NCBI GenBank assembly: GCA_016929775.1
Contig: JAFGIE010000024.1
Span: forward strand, 1-16,011
Source: Anaerolineae bacterium
GTDB lineage: Bacteria; Chloroflexota; Anaerolineae; JAFGEY01
Direction: 5' to 3'
DNA: 16,011 nt
This document shows positions 1-5,960 of the stretch, piece after piece; position 1 is the stretch's first letter, and every line of letters begins with the position of its first letter. Made by a program: the position numbers and the translations under genes. A model generated the notes under the pieces. It was not told the origin of the DNA. It was given only the letters and a program-made list of their open reading frames with translations, and made no database searches.

Positions 1-72
1 CTTCGCTCCTCTCGCCGCGCTGATCAGCACTTGGTACTGACCCGTCCTCTTGCCCCTGACCCATATTCAGAA

Positions 73-87
73 TTGCTGCAACAGCAA
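73..87. promoter_or_regulatory. 15-bp palindrome upstream of the exporter promoter
   Basis: TTGCTG-CAA-CAGCAA is a perfect inverted repeat with 6-bp arms and a 3-bp centre. It ends 8 bp before the -35 box at 96. Centred near -51 of the predicted start site, it could be an operator for an activator or repressor. No regulator gene is adjacent and no second copy was noticed. Nothing else was recognised in 1-95. Confidence 0.3.
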
Positions 88-95
88 ACCGCGAC

Positions 96-124
96 TTGAC
101 AGATAGGGCTTGATCGAGTATAAT
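96..124 (+). promoter_or_regulatory. Consensus sigma70-type promoter of the ABC exporter leader
   Basis: TTGACA at 96-101 and TATAAT at 119-124 are separated by exactly 17 bp, a perfect match to the housekeeping consensus. Transcription should start near 131, giving a leader of about 320 nt before the first exporter gene at 449. A promoter this strong fits a leader whose output is limited downstream by termination. Confidence 0.9.
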
Positions 125-158
125 GGCAATGTTGTCAATCAGAAAGGAGTGGATGCAC

Positions 159-242
159 ATGGCCTACAGAATCTGGCTGTCACGCAACAACCCGCCCGCT
201 AGCGCCAGCGATCTGCCAGAGTGTGCGTCCACCCTGACTTGA
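159..242 (+). CDS. 27-residue leader peptide of the attenuator
   Basis: A short ORF starts at ATG 159 and ends with TGA at 240-242. AAAGGAG (143-149) precedes the ATG by 9 nt. An in-frame ATG at 153 is too close to the Shine-Dalgarno to be preferred. The peptide begins MAYRIWLSRNNPPASAS and is basic and hydrophobic at first, then has an Asn-Asn-Pro-Pro stretch at residues 10-13 and one Cys near the end. It resembles no enzyme and is probably a regulatory leader. Pro-Pro pairs are known to slow peptide-bond formation, so arrest near codons 9-14 is plausible. A ribosome there would leave segment 2 of the attenuator (225-232, codons 23-25) uncovered, whereas one reaching the stop would cover it. 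The inducer is unknown; a translation-targeting drug is the obvious guess given the exporter downstream. Confidence 0.65.
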   Translation: MAYRIWLSRNNPPASASDLPECASTLT

Positions 243-260
243 CATAAGTCTGCCTCAGCA

Positions 261-297
261 GACCGTGGGCGCCCTCGAGCCCACGGTCTTTTTGTTT
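261..297 (+). terminator. Intrinsic terminator 1 (attenuator stem 3:4)
   Basis: A perfect 10-bp GC-rich stem, GACCGTGGGC (261-270) with GCCCACGGTC (279-288), has an 8-nt loop and is followed by TTTTTGTTT (289-297). It lies 18 nt after the leader peptide stop and 150 nt before the first exporter gene. Read-through is therefore needed to express the exporter. Confidence 0.88.
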
Positions 298-306
298 GCC
301 CTGTTC

Positions 307-345
307 CCGGCCGTGGGTGAAAGACACCTACGGCCGGTTTTGTGT
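307..345 (+). terminator. Intrinsic terminator 2 (attenuator stem 5:6)
   Basis: A 13-bp stem pairs 307-319 with 325-337, with a single G-U pair and an AAAGA loop. TTTTGTGT (338-345) follows. It begins ten bases after the T-tract of terminator 1, and its 5' arm repeats the CCGTGGG core of terminator 1. That shared core lets the 3' arm of terminator 1 pair with it (279-288 with 309-318). Confidence 0.78.
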
Positions 346-360
346 CTCAAGGAGGTCACG

Positions 361-390
361 ATGGACACGGGCAAGGCGTACACGGTGTGA
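361..390 (+). CDS. 9-residue mini-ORF (second leader peptide)
   Basis: ATG at 361 opens a 9-codon ORF, MDTGKAYTV, ending in TGA at 388-390. It is preceded by AAGGAGG (349-355) with a 5-nt spacer, the strongest ribosome-binding site in this leader. It lies just after terminator 2 and 58 nt before the first exporter gene, in a different frame. The near-ideal SD suggests real translation. Possible roles are a second ribosome-sensing step, protection of the read-through transcript, or delivery of ribosomes to the exporter start. I see no clear structure that would sequester the exporter SD at 440-444. Nothing else was recognised in 391-439. Confidence 0.5.
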   Translation: MDTGKAYTV

Positions 391-448
391 CGCGGTACGG
401 CGGCACACGAGCGGGTCCGGATCCAGAACGTCGCGGTATGGAGGAGAG

Positions 449-2377
449 ATGGGTTCAGACATAAGTCCCAATACGCTCAAGCGACCACTTGACTTTCGGC
501 GTGCCGTGCACAAGAATCGTCTTCTGGGGCTGTGGCGCATGATGGAAGGGTATCGCCGCTTCTACCTCGGAGCGGTGGCGAGCATGGCGGTTTCGGCATG
601 GGGACGGAGCGCGACCTTTTGGCTGCTGCGCTTTGTGATCGACGAGACGCTGACCAACGGGGTGTTGATCGATCGCCTGTACCTGATCGGTCTGGCGTTT
701 GTGGGACTGGCGGCGCTGCAAGGGGCGTTCTCGTACCTGCAAGGGACGTGGTCGGCACGCACGGCTGAGGGGGTCACCCTCCGGCTGCGGAACTACCTGT
801 TCGATCACCTACAGCGCCTGCCGTTCAAGTATCACGACCATGCCAAGACAGGCGAGACGCTCCAGCGGGTGACGTCGGACGTCGACGCGGTGCGCCGGTT
901 CTACGCCGACCAGGCGATCGGGATCGGCCGGATCGCGGTCCTGTTTGGGGTCAATATCGTCATGCTGGTCCAGATGAACTGGCAGCTGGCCCTCCTGTCG
1001 CTCACGATCATGCCGGTGGTGATCGTGATGTCGTACGTGTTCTTTGGCCGCGTGTCCAAGGCGTACGAGCGCTACCAGGAGCAGGACGCGGTGGTGTCGA
1101 CCCGCCTGCAGGAGAACCTGAGCGGCGTGCGCGTGGTGCGCGCCTTTGCTCGACAGGCACACGAGATCGAAAAGTTCGAGCGCGAGAACTGGGAAAAGTA
1201 CCAGCGCGGCAAGCGGCTGCTGATCATGCACTCGCTGTACTGGCCGATCTCGGACGTGCTTTGCGCGGGCCAGACGCTGCTGGTGATGGCTGTGGGCGCG
1301 ATCATGACGATTCAGGGCACGATCTCGGTGGGCACGTATATGGCCGTGAACGGTATGGTCGTGTGGATCATCTGGCCGCTGCGCAACCTGGGCCGGTTGA
1401 TCGTCCAGGTCTCGACGGGGTTGGTATCCTACCAGCGCGTCGCGGACATCATCGTGCAGGAACGCGAGGACGTGCAGACGGGCAAGGTGCGGATCACGGC
1501 GCCCGTGGCGGGCGAGGTCGTCTTTGAGGGCGTCGGCTTTGCGTACGAGGCGCCGCCGCAGCTGTCAACCCCTGAGCCCGGGTCGAACGGGCGCTCGGCT
1601 GCAGCGCACGAGGCTAGCGCGGCGCAGGAGTCGACCGCACCGGATGCAGAGGTGGAACCGGCTCCGGTGCTGCACGACATCACGTTCCGGTGTGCGCCGG
1701 GAGAGGTCGTGGCGCTGCTGGGCTCGACGGGCTCTGGCAAGACGAGCATCATCAACCTGCTGCTCCGCTTCTACGATTACCAGGCGGGCAGCATCCGGCT
1801 GGACGGGGTCGAGCTGACAGAGTATCCGATCGCAGAGCTACGGCAGCAGATCGGGATCGTCGAGCAGGAACCGTTCTTGTTCTCGCGGTCGATCCGCGAC
1901 AACATCGTGTACGGCGTGGATCGCGAGGTGAGCGAGGAGGAGGTGGAGGCGGCGGCGCGCGCTGCGGCGATCCACGACATCATCCTCGGCTTCCCCAAGG
2001 GATACGACACGCTGGTGGGCGAAAAGGGCGTGACGCTGTCCGGAGGCCAACGGCAGCGCGTGGCGATCGCGCGCACGCTGCTGCGCAACCCGCGGATCCT
2101 GATCCTGGACGACGCCACCTCGTCGGTCGACACGGAGACGGAGGCGCAGATCCGGAAGGCGCTGGAGCTGCTGATGCGCGACCGGACCAGCTTTGTGATC
2201 GCACACCGGATCCAGAGCGTGATGAACGCGGACCTGATCCTGGTGCTGGACAAGGGGCGGATCGTGCAGCGCGGGACGCACGACGAGCTGATCGGGCAGG
2301 CGGGCATGTACCGGCAGATCTATGATCTGCAGGCACGGATCGAGCAAGAGGTCGAGAGAGAGGTGGCCTATGCCTGA
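449..2377 (+). CDS. ABC exporter subunit A (transmembrane plus ATPase half-transporter, degenerate-site Walker B)
   Basis: This 642-residue half-transporter is one half of a heterodimeric type IV (ABCB/MsbA-fold) exporter, probably multidrug or lipid. An N-terminal six-helix membrane domain (about residues 35-340) is followed by the nucleotide-binding domain: A-loop Tyr366, Walker A GSTGSGKT (425-432), signature LSGGQ (530-534), Walker B ending Asp554-Asp555, and H-loop His586. The residue after the Walker B Asp is Asp555 instead of the catalytic Glu, as in the degenerate subunit of known heterodimers such as TM287 and BmrC. About 38 low-complexity residues rich in Ala, Ser, Glu and Pro (368-405) sit between the A-loop and the next strand, longer than usual. 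ATG 449 was chosen because GGAGG (440-444) precedes it and the MsbA-like sequence starts there; the upstream extension to 296 runs through terminator 2. The stop overlaps the next start by 8 nt (ATGCCTGA). Confidence 0.93.
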   Translation: MGSDISPNTLKRPLDFRRAVHKNRLLGLWRMMEGYRRFYLGAVASMAVSAWGRSATFWLLRFVIDETLTNGVLIDRLYLIGLAFVGLAALQGAFSYLQGTWSARTAEGVTLRLRNYLFDHLQRLPFKYHDHAKTGETLQRVTSDVDAVRRFYADQAIGIGRIAVLFGVNIVMLVQMNWQLALLSLTIMPVVIVMSYVFFGRVSKAYERYQEQDAVVSTRLQENLSGVRVVRAFARQAHEIEKFERENWEKYQRGKRLLIMHSLYWPISDVLCAGQTLLVMAVGAIMTIQGTISVGTYMAVNGMVVWIIWPLRNLGRLIVQVSTGLVSYQRVADIIVQEREDVQTGKVRITAPVAGEVVFEGVGFAYEAPPQLSTPEPGSNGRSAAAHEASAAQESTAPDAEVEPAPVLHDITFRCAPGEVVALLGSTGSGKTSIINLLLRFYDYQAGSIRLDGVELTEYPIAELRQQIGIVEQEPFLFSRSIRDNIVYGVDREVSEEEVEAAARAAAIHDIILGFPKGYDTLVGEKGVTLSGGQRQRVAIARTLLRNPRILILDDATSSVDTETEAQIRKALELLMRDRTSFVIAHRIQSVMNADLILVLDKGRIVQRGTHDELIGQAGMYRQIYDLQARIEQEVEREVAYA

Positions 2378-4205
2378 GTACGAAGCCTTCGAGGAGGAGG
2401 AATTCACGACCAAGTTCAACGGGCGAGTGGTGGCGCGGATCTTTGGCCAGGCCAAGCCCTACTGGAGGTGGGTGGTCGGGTTCATGGTCATGATCGCCCT
2501 CTGCTCGGTCTTTGACGCATACTTTACCTACCTGAGCAAGCGGATCATCGACGAGGGCATCCTGGCAGGCGACCGGCAGCAGGCGTTGCGGCTGATCGGC
2601 CTGTATGGTGGGCTGGCGGCCGTCCAGGCGCTGACCGTGTTTGGTTTCATCTACTGGGCGGGGGTGCTGGGCGAACGGGTACACTATGACATCCGGCGCA
2701 AGCTGTTCAGTCACCTGCAGGAGTTGTCGTTCTCGTACTTTGACCGGACGCCCGTCGGCTGGATCATGTCGCGCGTGACCTCTGACGCAGGGCGCATGGC
2801 AGACCTCGTCACGTGGGGCCTGGTCGACGTGACGTGGGCAGTGCTGAACATCGGCACGGCGCTGGTGTTCATGTCGCTGATCAGCTGGCGGCTGACGCTG
2901 GCGGTCGCGGTGATCGTCCCGGCGATGATCGCAGCTGCGTTCTGGTTCCGCACGCGCATCCTGGCGCAGTTCCGCGAGGTGCGCAAGCAGAACTCCAAGC
3001 TGACGGGGACGTTCAACGAGAACATCACCGGCGTGCGCGTGGTCAAGTCGCTGGTGCGCGAGGAGCGCAACCTGGCAGAGTTCAGCGCGCAGTCCACCGA
3101 GCTCTACAAGGCATCCTACCGGGCAGCTTGGTTGTCGGCGCTCTTTTTGCCGGCGATCCAGCTGATCGGTGCGCTCGGGCTGGGCGCTGTGGTCTGGTAC
3201 GGCGGTCTGCAGGTGCGCCTGGGCGGGATGACGATCGGCGGCATACAGGCTTTCCTGTCCTACATCACGTTCATGCTGTGGCCGGTCCAGGACATGGCAC
3301 GCGTCTTTGCCGAGATGCAGCGATCGGTCGCGTCGGCAGAGCGGGTGTTCTCGCTGATGGACGCCGAGCCCGAGATCGTCGATCGCGCGGACGCGATCGA
3401 CCCGGGGACGGTACGCGGTGAGCTGGCTTTCGAGCACGTCGACTTTTTCTACGAGGAGGACAGCCCCGTCTTGAGCGACTTCTCACTGCGGGTGCGGCAG
3501 GGCGAGCGGATCGCCCTGGTCGGACCGACGGGAGGCGGCAAGTCAACGATCGTGAACCTGGTGTGCCGGTTCTACGAGCCGAAGCGGGGCACGATCCGGA
3601 TCAACGGGTGGGACTATCGTGAGCTGACGCAGCACGCGCTGCAGTCGCGGGTCGGCATGGTCTTGCAGACTCCGCACCTGTTCTCGGGCACGATCCGCGA
3701 GAACATTCGCTATGGGCGGCTCGACGCCACGGATGAGGAGGTCGAGGCGGCGGCGCGGGTCGCGCGCGCGCACGACTTTGTGGCGGCGATGCCCAAGGGA
3801 TACGAGGAAGAGGTGGGCGAGGGCGGGGCGCTGCTCTCGGTCGGGCAGAAGCAGTTGATCAGCCTGGCGCGCGCAGTGCTGGCGGACCCCGACATCTTTA
3901 TCATGGACGAAGCGACGAGCTCGGTGGACACCTTGACCGAGGCGCTGATCCAGCGTGGCATGGAAGCGCTCATGACCAACCGCACGAGCTTTGTGATCGC
4001 GCATCGCCTGTCGACGATCCGGCATGCGGACCGGATCCTGGTGATCGAGGGCGGGCGGATCGCAGAGATGGGCAGTCACGGCGAGCTGATCCGCGCGCGG
4101 GGTCACTACTATGCGCTGTACACACAGCAGTTCCGGCACGAGCTGGAAGACGAGTACGGGACGATGAAGGGCGGCGTGCCAGAGATCGCGGCAATGCCCG
4201 CCTAG
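2370..4205 (+). CDS. ABC exporter subunit B (half-transporter with catalytic Glu, degenerate signature)
   Basis: The 611-residue partner of the preceding gene has six membrane helices (about residues 30-310) and an ATPase domain: Walker A GPTGGGKST (385-393), signature LSVGQ (489-493) instead of LSGGQ, Walker B Asp513-Glu514, and H-loop His545. In heterodimeric exporters the Walker motifs of one subunit face the signature of the other. The Asp555 subunit and this LSVGQ signature would together form the degenerate site, while this subunit's Glu514 and the partner's intact LSGGQ form the consensus site. This complementary pattern is strong evidence that the two proteins work as a pair. ATG 2370 overlaps the upstream stop, implying translational coupling. 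An acidic stretch (YEAFEEEEF, residues 4-12) precedes the first helix. The substrate cannot be read from the sequence. Confidence 0.93.
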   Translation: MPEYEAFEEEEFTTKFNGRVVARIFGQAKPYWRWVVGFMVMIALCSVFDAYFTYLSKRIIDEGILAGDRQQALRLIGLYGGLAAVQALTVFGFIYWAGVLGERVHYDIRRKLFSHLQELSFSYFDRTPVGWIMSRVTSDAGRMADLVTWGLVDVTWAVLNIGTALVFMSLISWRLTLAVAVIVPAMIAAAFWFRTRILAQFREVRKQNSKLTGTFNENITGVRVVKSLVREERNLAEFSAQSTELYKASYRAAWLSALFLPAIQLIGALGLGAVVWYGGLQVRLGGMTIGGIQAFLSYITFMLWPVQDMARVFAEMQRSVASAERVFSLMDAEPEIVDRADAIDPGTVRGELAFEHVDFFYEEDSPVLSDFSLRVRQGERIALVGPTGGGKSTIVNLVCRFYEPKRGTIRINGWDYRELTQHALQSRVGMVLQTPHLFSGTIRENIRYGRLDATDEEVEAAARVARAHDFVAAMPKGYEEEVGEGGALLSVGQKQLISLARAVLADPDIFIMDEATSSVDTLTEALIQRGMEALMTNRTSFVIAHRLSTIRHADRILVIEGGRIAEMGSHGELIRARGHYYALYTQQFRHELEDEYGTMKGGVPEIAAMPA

Positions 4206-4231
4206 GTCGGCGAGATCGGGCGGGCACAAGT

Positions 4232-4275
4232 AATACCAGAGCGGGCCAAGGTTTCCCTTGAGCCCGCTCGGTATT
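4232..4275. terminator. Long hairpin between convergent genes, possible bidirectional terminator
   Basis: AATACC-GAGCGGGC pairs with GCCCGCTC-GGTATT with one bulged A (4238). CAAGG (4247-4251) and CCTTG (4256-4260) extend the stem inward around a TTTC loop. It sits 26 nt after the exporter operon and 118 nt past the end of the convergent methyltransferase gene. No T-tract follows on either strand, so it may act as an mRNA 3'-end stabiliser or be a dispersed repeat. No gene was recognised in 4276-4393. Confidence 0.45.
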
Positions 4276-4393
4276 GGAACTACTGCAGAGGAGGAGGCAG
4301 TATTCCGCGCTGGCTTACCATCTACCCAGCACGCTCACATGATAGCCAAATCCTGTCCTACGTGCTACGACTTTTGTCGCACCGCGCGACGCG

Positions 4394-5254
4394 CTACAGT
4401 TTGCTCCGATAGTAGGCCATCCACGCCATGGCCCATTCGTCGTGTCCCAGGAGCAGGTTCGCAGCCAGGATCGCCTCGCGGACTTGAGCGGAGAGCGGGT
4501 TCGTGATCGGGCAGCTCAGCCCGCAGGCGATCGCCATCGCCATAAAGGCTGCATTGATCGCAGGACGGTCGGGCAGACCGTGCGAGACATTGCTTGCCCC
4601 CATGGCGATGTTGACGCCGAGCTCGGAGGCGATCAGGCGCGTGGCGCGGAGGGTGACGAGCGCCGCCTGCTGATCCGCGCCGACAGTCAGGACGAGCGGG
4701 TCGATGATCACGTCCTCGCGCGGGATGCCGAGCGCTTCGGCGCGCGCGACGATCTTGATCGCCACGGCGAGACGGGCTTCTGCAGTTGGGGGGATGCCGG
4801 CGTCGTCCATCGCCAGTCCGATCACGGCAGCGCCGTGCTTGCTCACGAGCGGCAAGATGGTCTGGAGGGATCGCTCTTCGCCGTTGACCGAGTTGACCAG
4901 GGCCTTGCCGTCGTAGGCGCTCAACCCGGCTTCGAGGACGAGCGGGTTCGGGCTGTCGATACAGAGCGGAACGTCGGTCACGTCGCGCACGGCGCGGATC
5001 AGCTGCCGCATGAGGGCGGGCTCGTCCGCGCCTGGCACGCCAGCGTTGACGTCGAGGATGCCGGCGCCCGCCTCGACCTGTGCGCGCGCGTCGGCGCGCA
5101 CGACCTCCAGGTCCCCTTCCTGGAGGGCAGCCATCAGCTTTTTGCGCCCGGTAGGGTTGATGCGTTCGCCGATCACGACAACTGGTCCATCGCGCGTGAT
5201 GGAGACGCTTTGTGTCGCCGAAGTGACTGTCGTAACAAGGTTGTTCGCAAACAT
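4394..5254 (-). CDS. Pterin-binding methyltransferase (methyltetrahydrofolate:corrinoid type)
   Basis: A 286-residue TIM-barrel protein of the pterin-binding family, which includes dihydropteroate synthase, the folate domain of methionine synthase, and AcsE/MtgA-type methyltransferases. Visible motifs are IGERINPTGRKKL (28-40), GILDVNAG (65-72), CIDSPNP (98-104), VNSVNGE (120-126) and, towards the C-terminus, AMGASNVSHGLP. The GERxNPTG start and the SNVSxG segment match methyltetrahydrofolate methyltransferases better than dihydropteroate synthase. Such enzymes move the N5 methyl group of methyltetrahydrofolate to a corrinoid protein. No corrinoid protein or acetyl-CoA synthase gene is in this window, so the acceptor is unknown. 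ATG 5254 has AAGGAG six bases upstream. It is the last gene of the minus-strand run, 38 nt after the membrane-protein gene. Confidence 0.85.
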   Translation of the reverse strand: MFANNLVTTVTSATQSVSITRDGPVVVIGERINPTGRKKLMAALQEGDLEVVRADARAQVEAGAGILDVNAGVPGADEPALMRQLIRAVRDVTDVPLCIDSPNPLVLEAGLSAYDGKALVNSVNGEERSLQTILPLVSKHGAAVIGLAMDDAGIPPTAEARLAVAIKIVARAEALGIPREDVIIDPLVLTVGADQQAALVTLRATRLIASELGVNIAMGASNVSHGLPDRPAINAAFMAMAIACGLSCPITNPLSAQVREAILAANLLLGHDEWAMAWMAYYRSKL

Positions 5255-5292
5255 GGGATACTCCTTCGATAGAACTGGTGCGGCGGCTCTGA

Positions 5293-5958
5293 CTAGTGCG
5301 TGCCAGCGGTGCGACGGGGACGGGCCCACGTCGCCCACGCGAGGACCAGTAGCGCGATCCACGCCACGAGATGCAGCAAGAGCCCCCAACCCAGGCGCAG
5401 TGACGGCGTGCCATAGGCAGCCCAGATGCGCGCGCGGATGGCCCAGAACGCGATCTGGGCAGGGAGCAGGCCACACAGTGCGAGTCCGGAGAGGGCAGCA
5501 GCGAGCGCCGCACGAGGTAGGCGCGCCAGCAACCCGTGTGCGGCGATCAGGAGCACGCCGGCAAAGAGTGCGAGGCCCTGCAAGCGGAACTCTGGCGCGA
5601 ACAGCTCGCGGACCCGTCCCCACGCCGGGGGGAGTAGGCCCGGGAGGAGGAGCGCAGCCCATGCCAAGAGCAAGACGCGGAGCCAACGCGGGTAGGGCAG
5701 GCTGCGAGCAGTCGCCAGGAGGACCAGAGCGCAGGTCGCCGTAAAGGCGGGCAGGTAAAAGACCTGCCGTGGGAAATGCTGCGCCCCGCGCCGGATCTCG
5801 GGCAGGAACTTGACGAACTCGCCCAGGTCCTGCCCGCTCAGCTTGAGGGCGGCGGCGTCGTGGTCGACCCACGGCGCCCAGTAGGCGATGGTTGCCAGGA
5901 GGAGCGCCCCGAGCAGGGCATAGGCGACGGGCTTGCCGGTCGAAGAGGTCTCTGCCAT
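5293..5958 (-). CDS. Hypothetical multi-pass membrane protein
   Basis: A 221-residue protein I do not recognise. It is strongly hydrophobic, with about six predicted membrane helices; the first spans residues 11-28. Between helices 1 and 2 is a soluble loop with WAPWVDHD (27-34), then LSGQDLGEFVKFLPEIRRG. These polar residues look conserved in style and may be the functional part. The C-terminus is basic (ARPRRTAGTH). ATG 5958 lies 2 nt after the stop of the ChlI-like ATPase gene, so the two are almost certainly co-translated. An ATPase-associated membrane partner is possible but not shown. No catalytic motif was identified. Confidence 0.75.
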   Translation of the reverse strand: MAETSSTGKPVAYALLGALLLATIAYWAPWVDHDAAALKLSGQDLGEFVKFLPEIRRGAQHFPRQVFYLPAFTATCALVLLATARSLPYPRWLRVLLLAWAALLLPGLLPPAWGRVRELFAPEFRLQGLALFAGVLLIAAHGLLARLPRAALAAALSGLALCGLLPAQIAFWAIRARIWAAYGTPSLRLGWGLLLHLVAWIALLVLAWATWARPRRTAGTH

Positions 5959-5960
5959 CG

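Larger units (their letters stand above)
149..345 (+). promoter_or_regulatory. Tandem attenuator with six mutually exclusive RNA segments
   Basis: Segments read from the sequence: 1, GTGGATGC (149-156, between the SD and start of the leader ORF); 2, GCGTCCAC (225-232, last codons of the leader ORF); 3, 261-272; 4, 279-288; 5, 307-319; 6, 325-337. Pairings: 1:2 is 8 bp with one G-U; 2:3 (225-232 with 265-272) is 8 bp with one G-U; 3:4 is a perfect 10-bp terminator stem; 4:5 (279-288 with 309-318) is 10 bp with two G-U; 5:6 is a 13-bp terminator stem with one G-U. A small hairpin, GTCTGC-CTCA-GCAGAC (248-263), lies inside the 2:3 loop and overlaps the start of segment 3. The inferred logic is that a ribosome finishing the leader peptide hides segment 2 and lets terminator 1 form. 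A ribosome stalled early hides segment 1 but leaves 2 free, so 2:3 forms, segment 4 is released, and 4:5 can break terminator 2. B. subtilis bmrB-bmrCD is an established precedent for peptide-controlled attenuation of such an exporter. Confidence 0.65.

Noticed and set aside
248..263. Hairpin GTCTGC-CTCA-GCAGAC as an additional terminator
   Set aside because: It has only 6 bp and no T-tract, and it overlaps the terminator 1 stem; it is better treated as part of the antiterminator fold.
296..448. Upstream extension of exporter subunit A to an ATG at 296
   Set aside because: It would translate terminator 2 and the second mini-ORF into an Arg-rich, unrelated stretch. The SD before 449 and the family-like N-terminus support the later start.
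1980..3437. 485-codon minus-strand open frame antisense to the exporter genes
   Set aside because: The translation is rich in Arg, His, Pro and Asp with no domain, and it spans two well-supported genes; it is a high-GC shadow frame.
4365..5513. Long minus-strand open frame overlapping the pterin methyltransferase gene
   Set aside because: It is an Arg/Pro-rich shadow in another frame; the methyltransferase frame has clear motifs and an SD.
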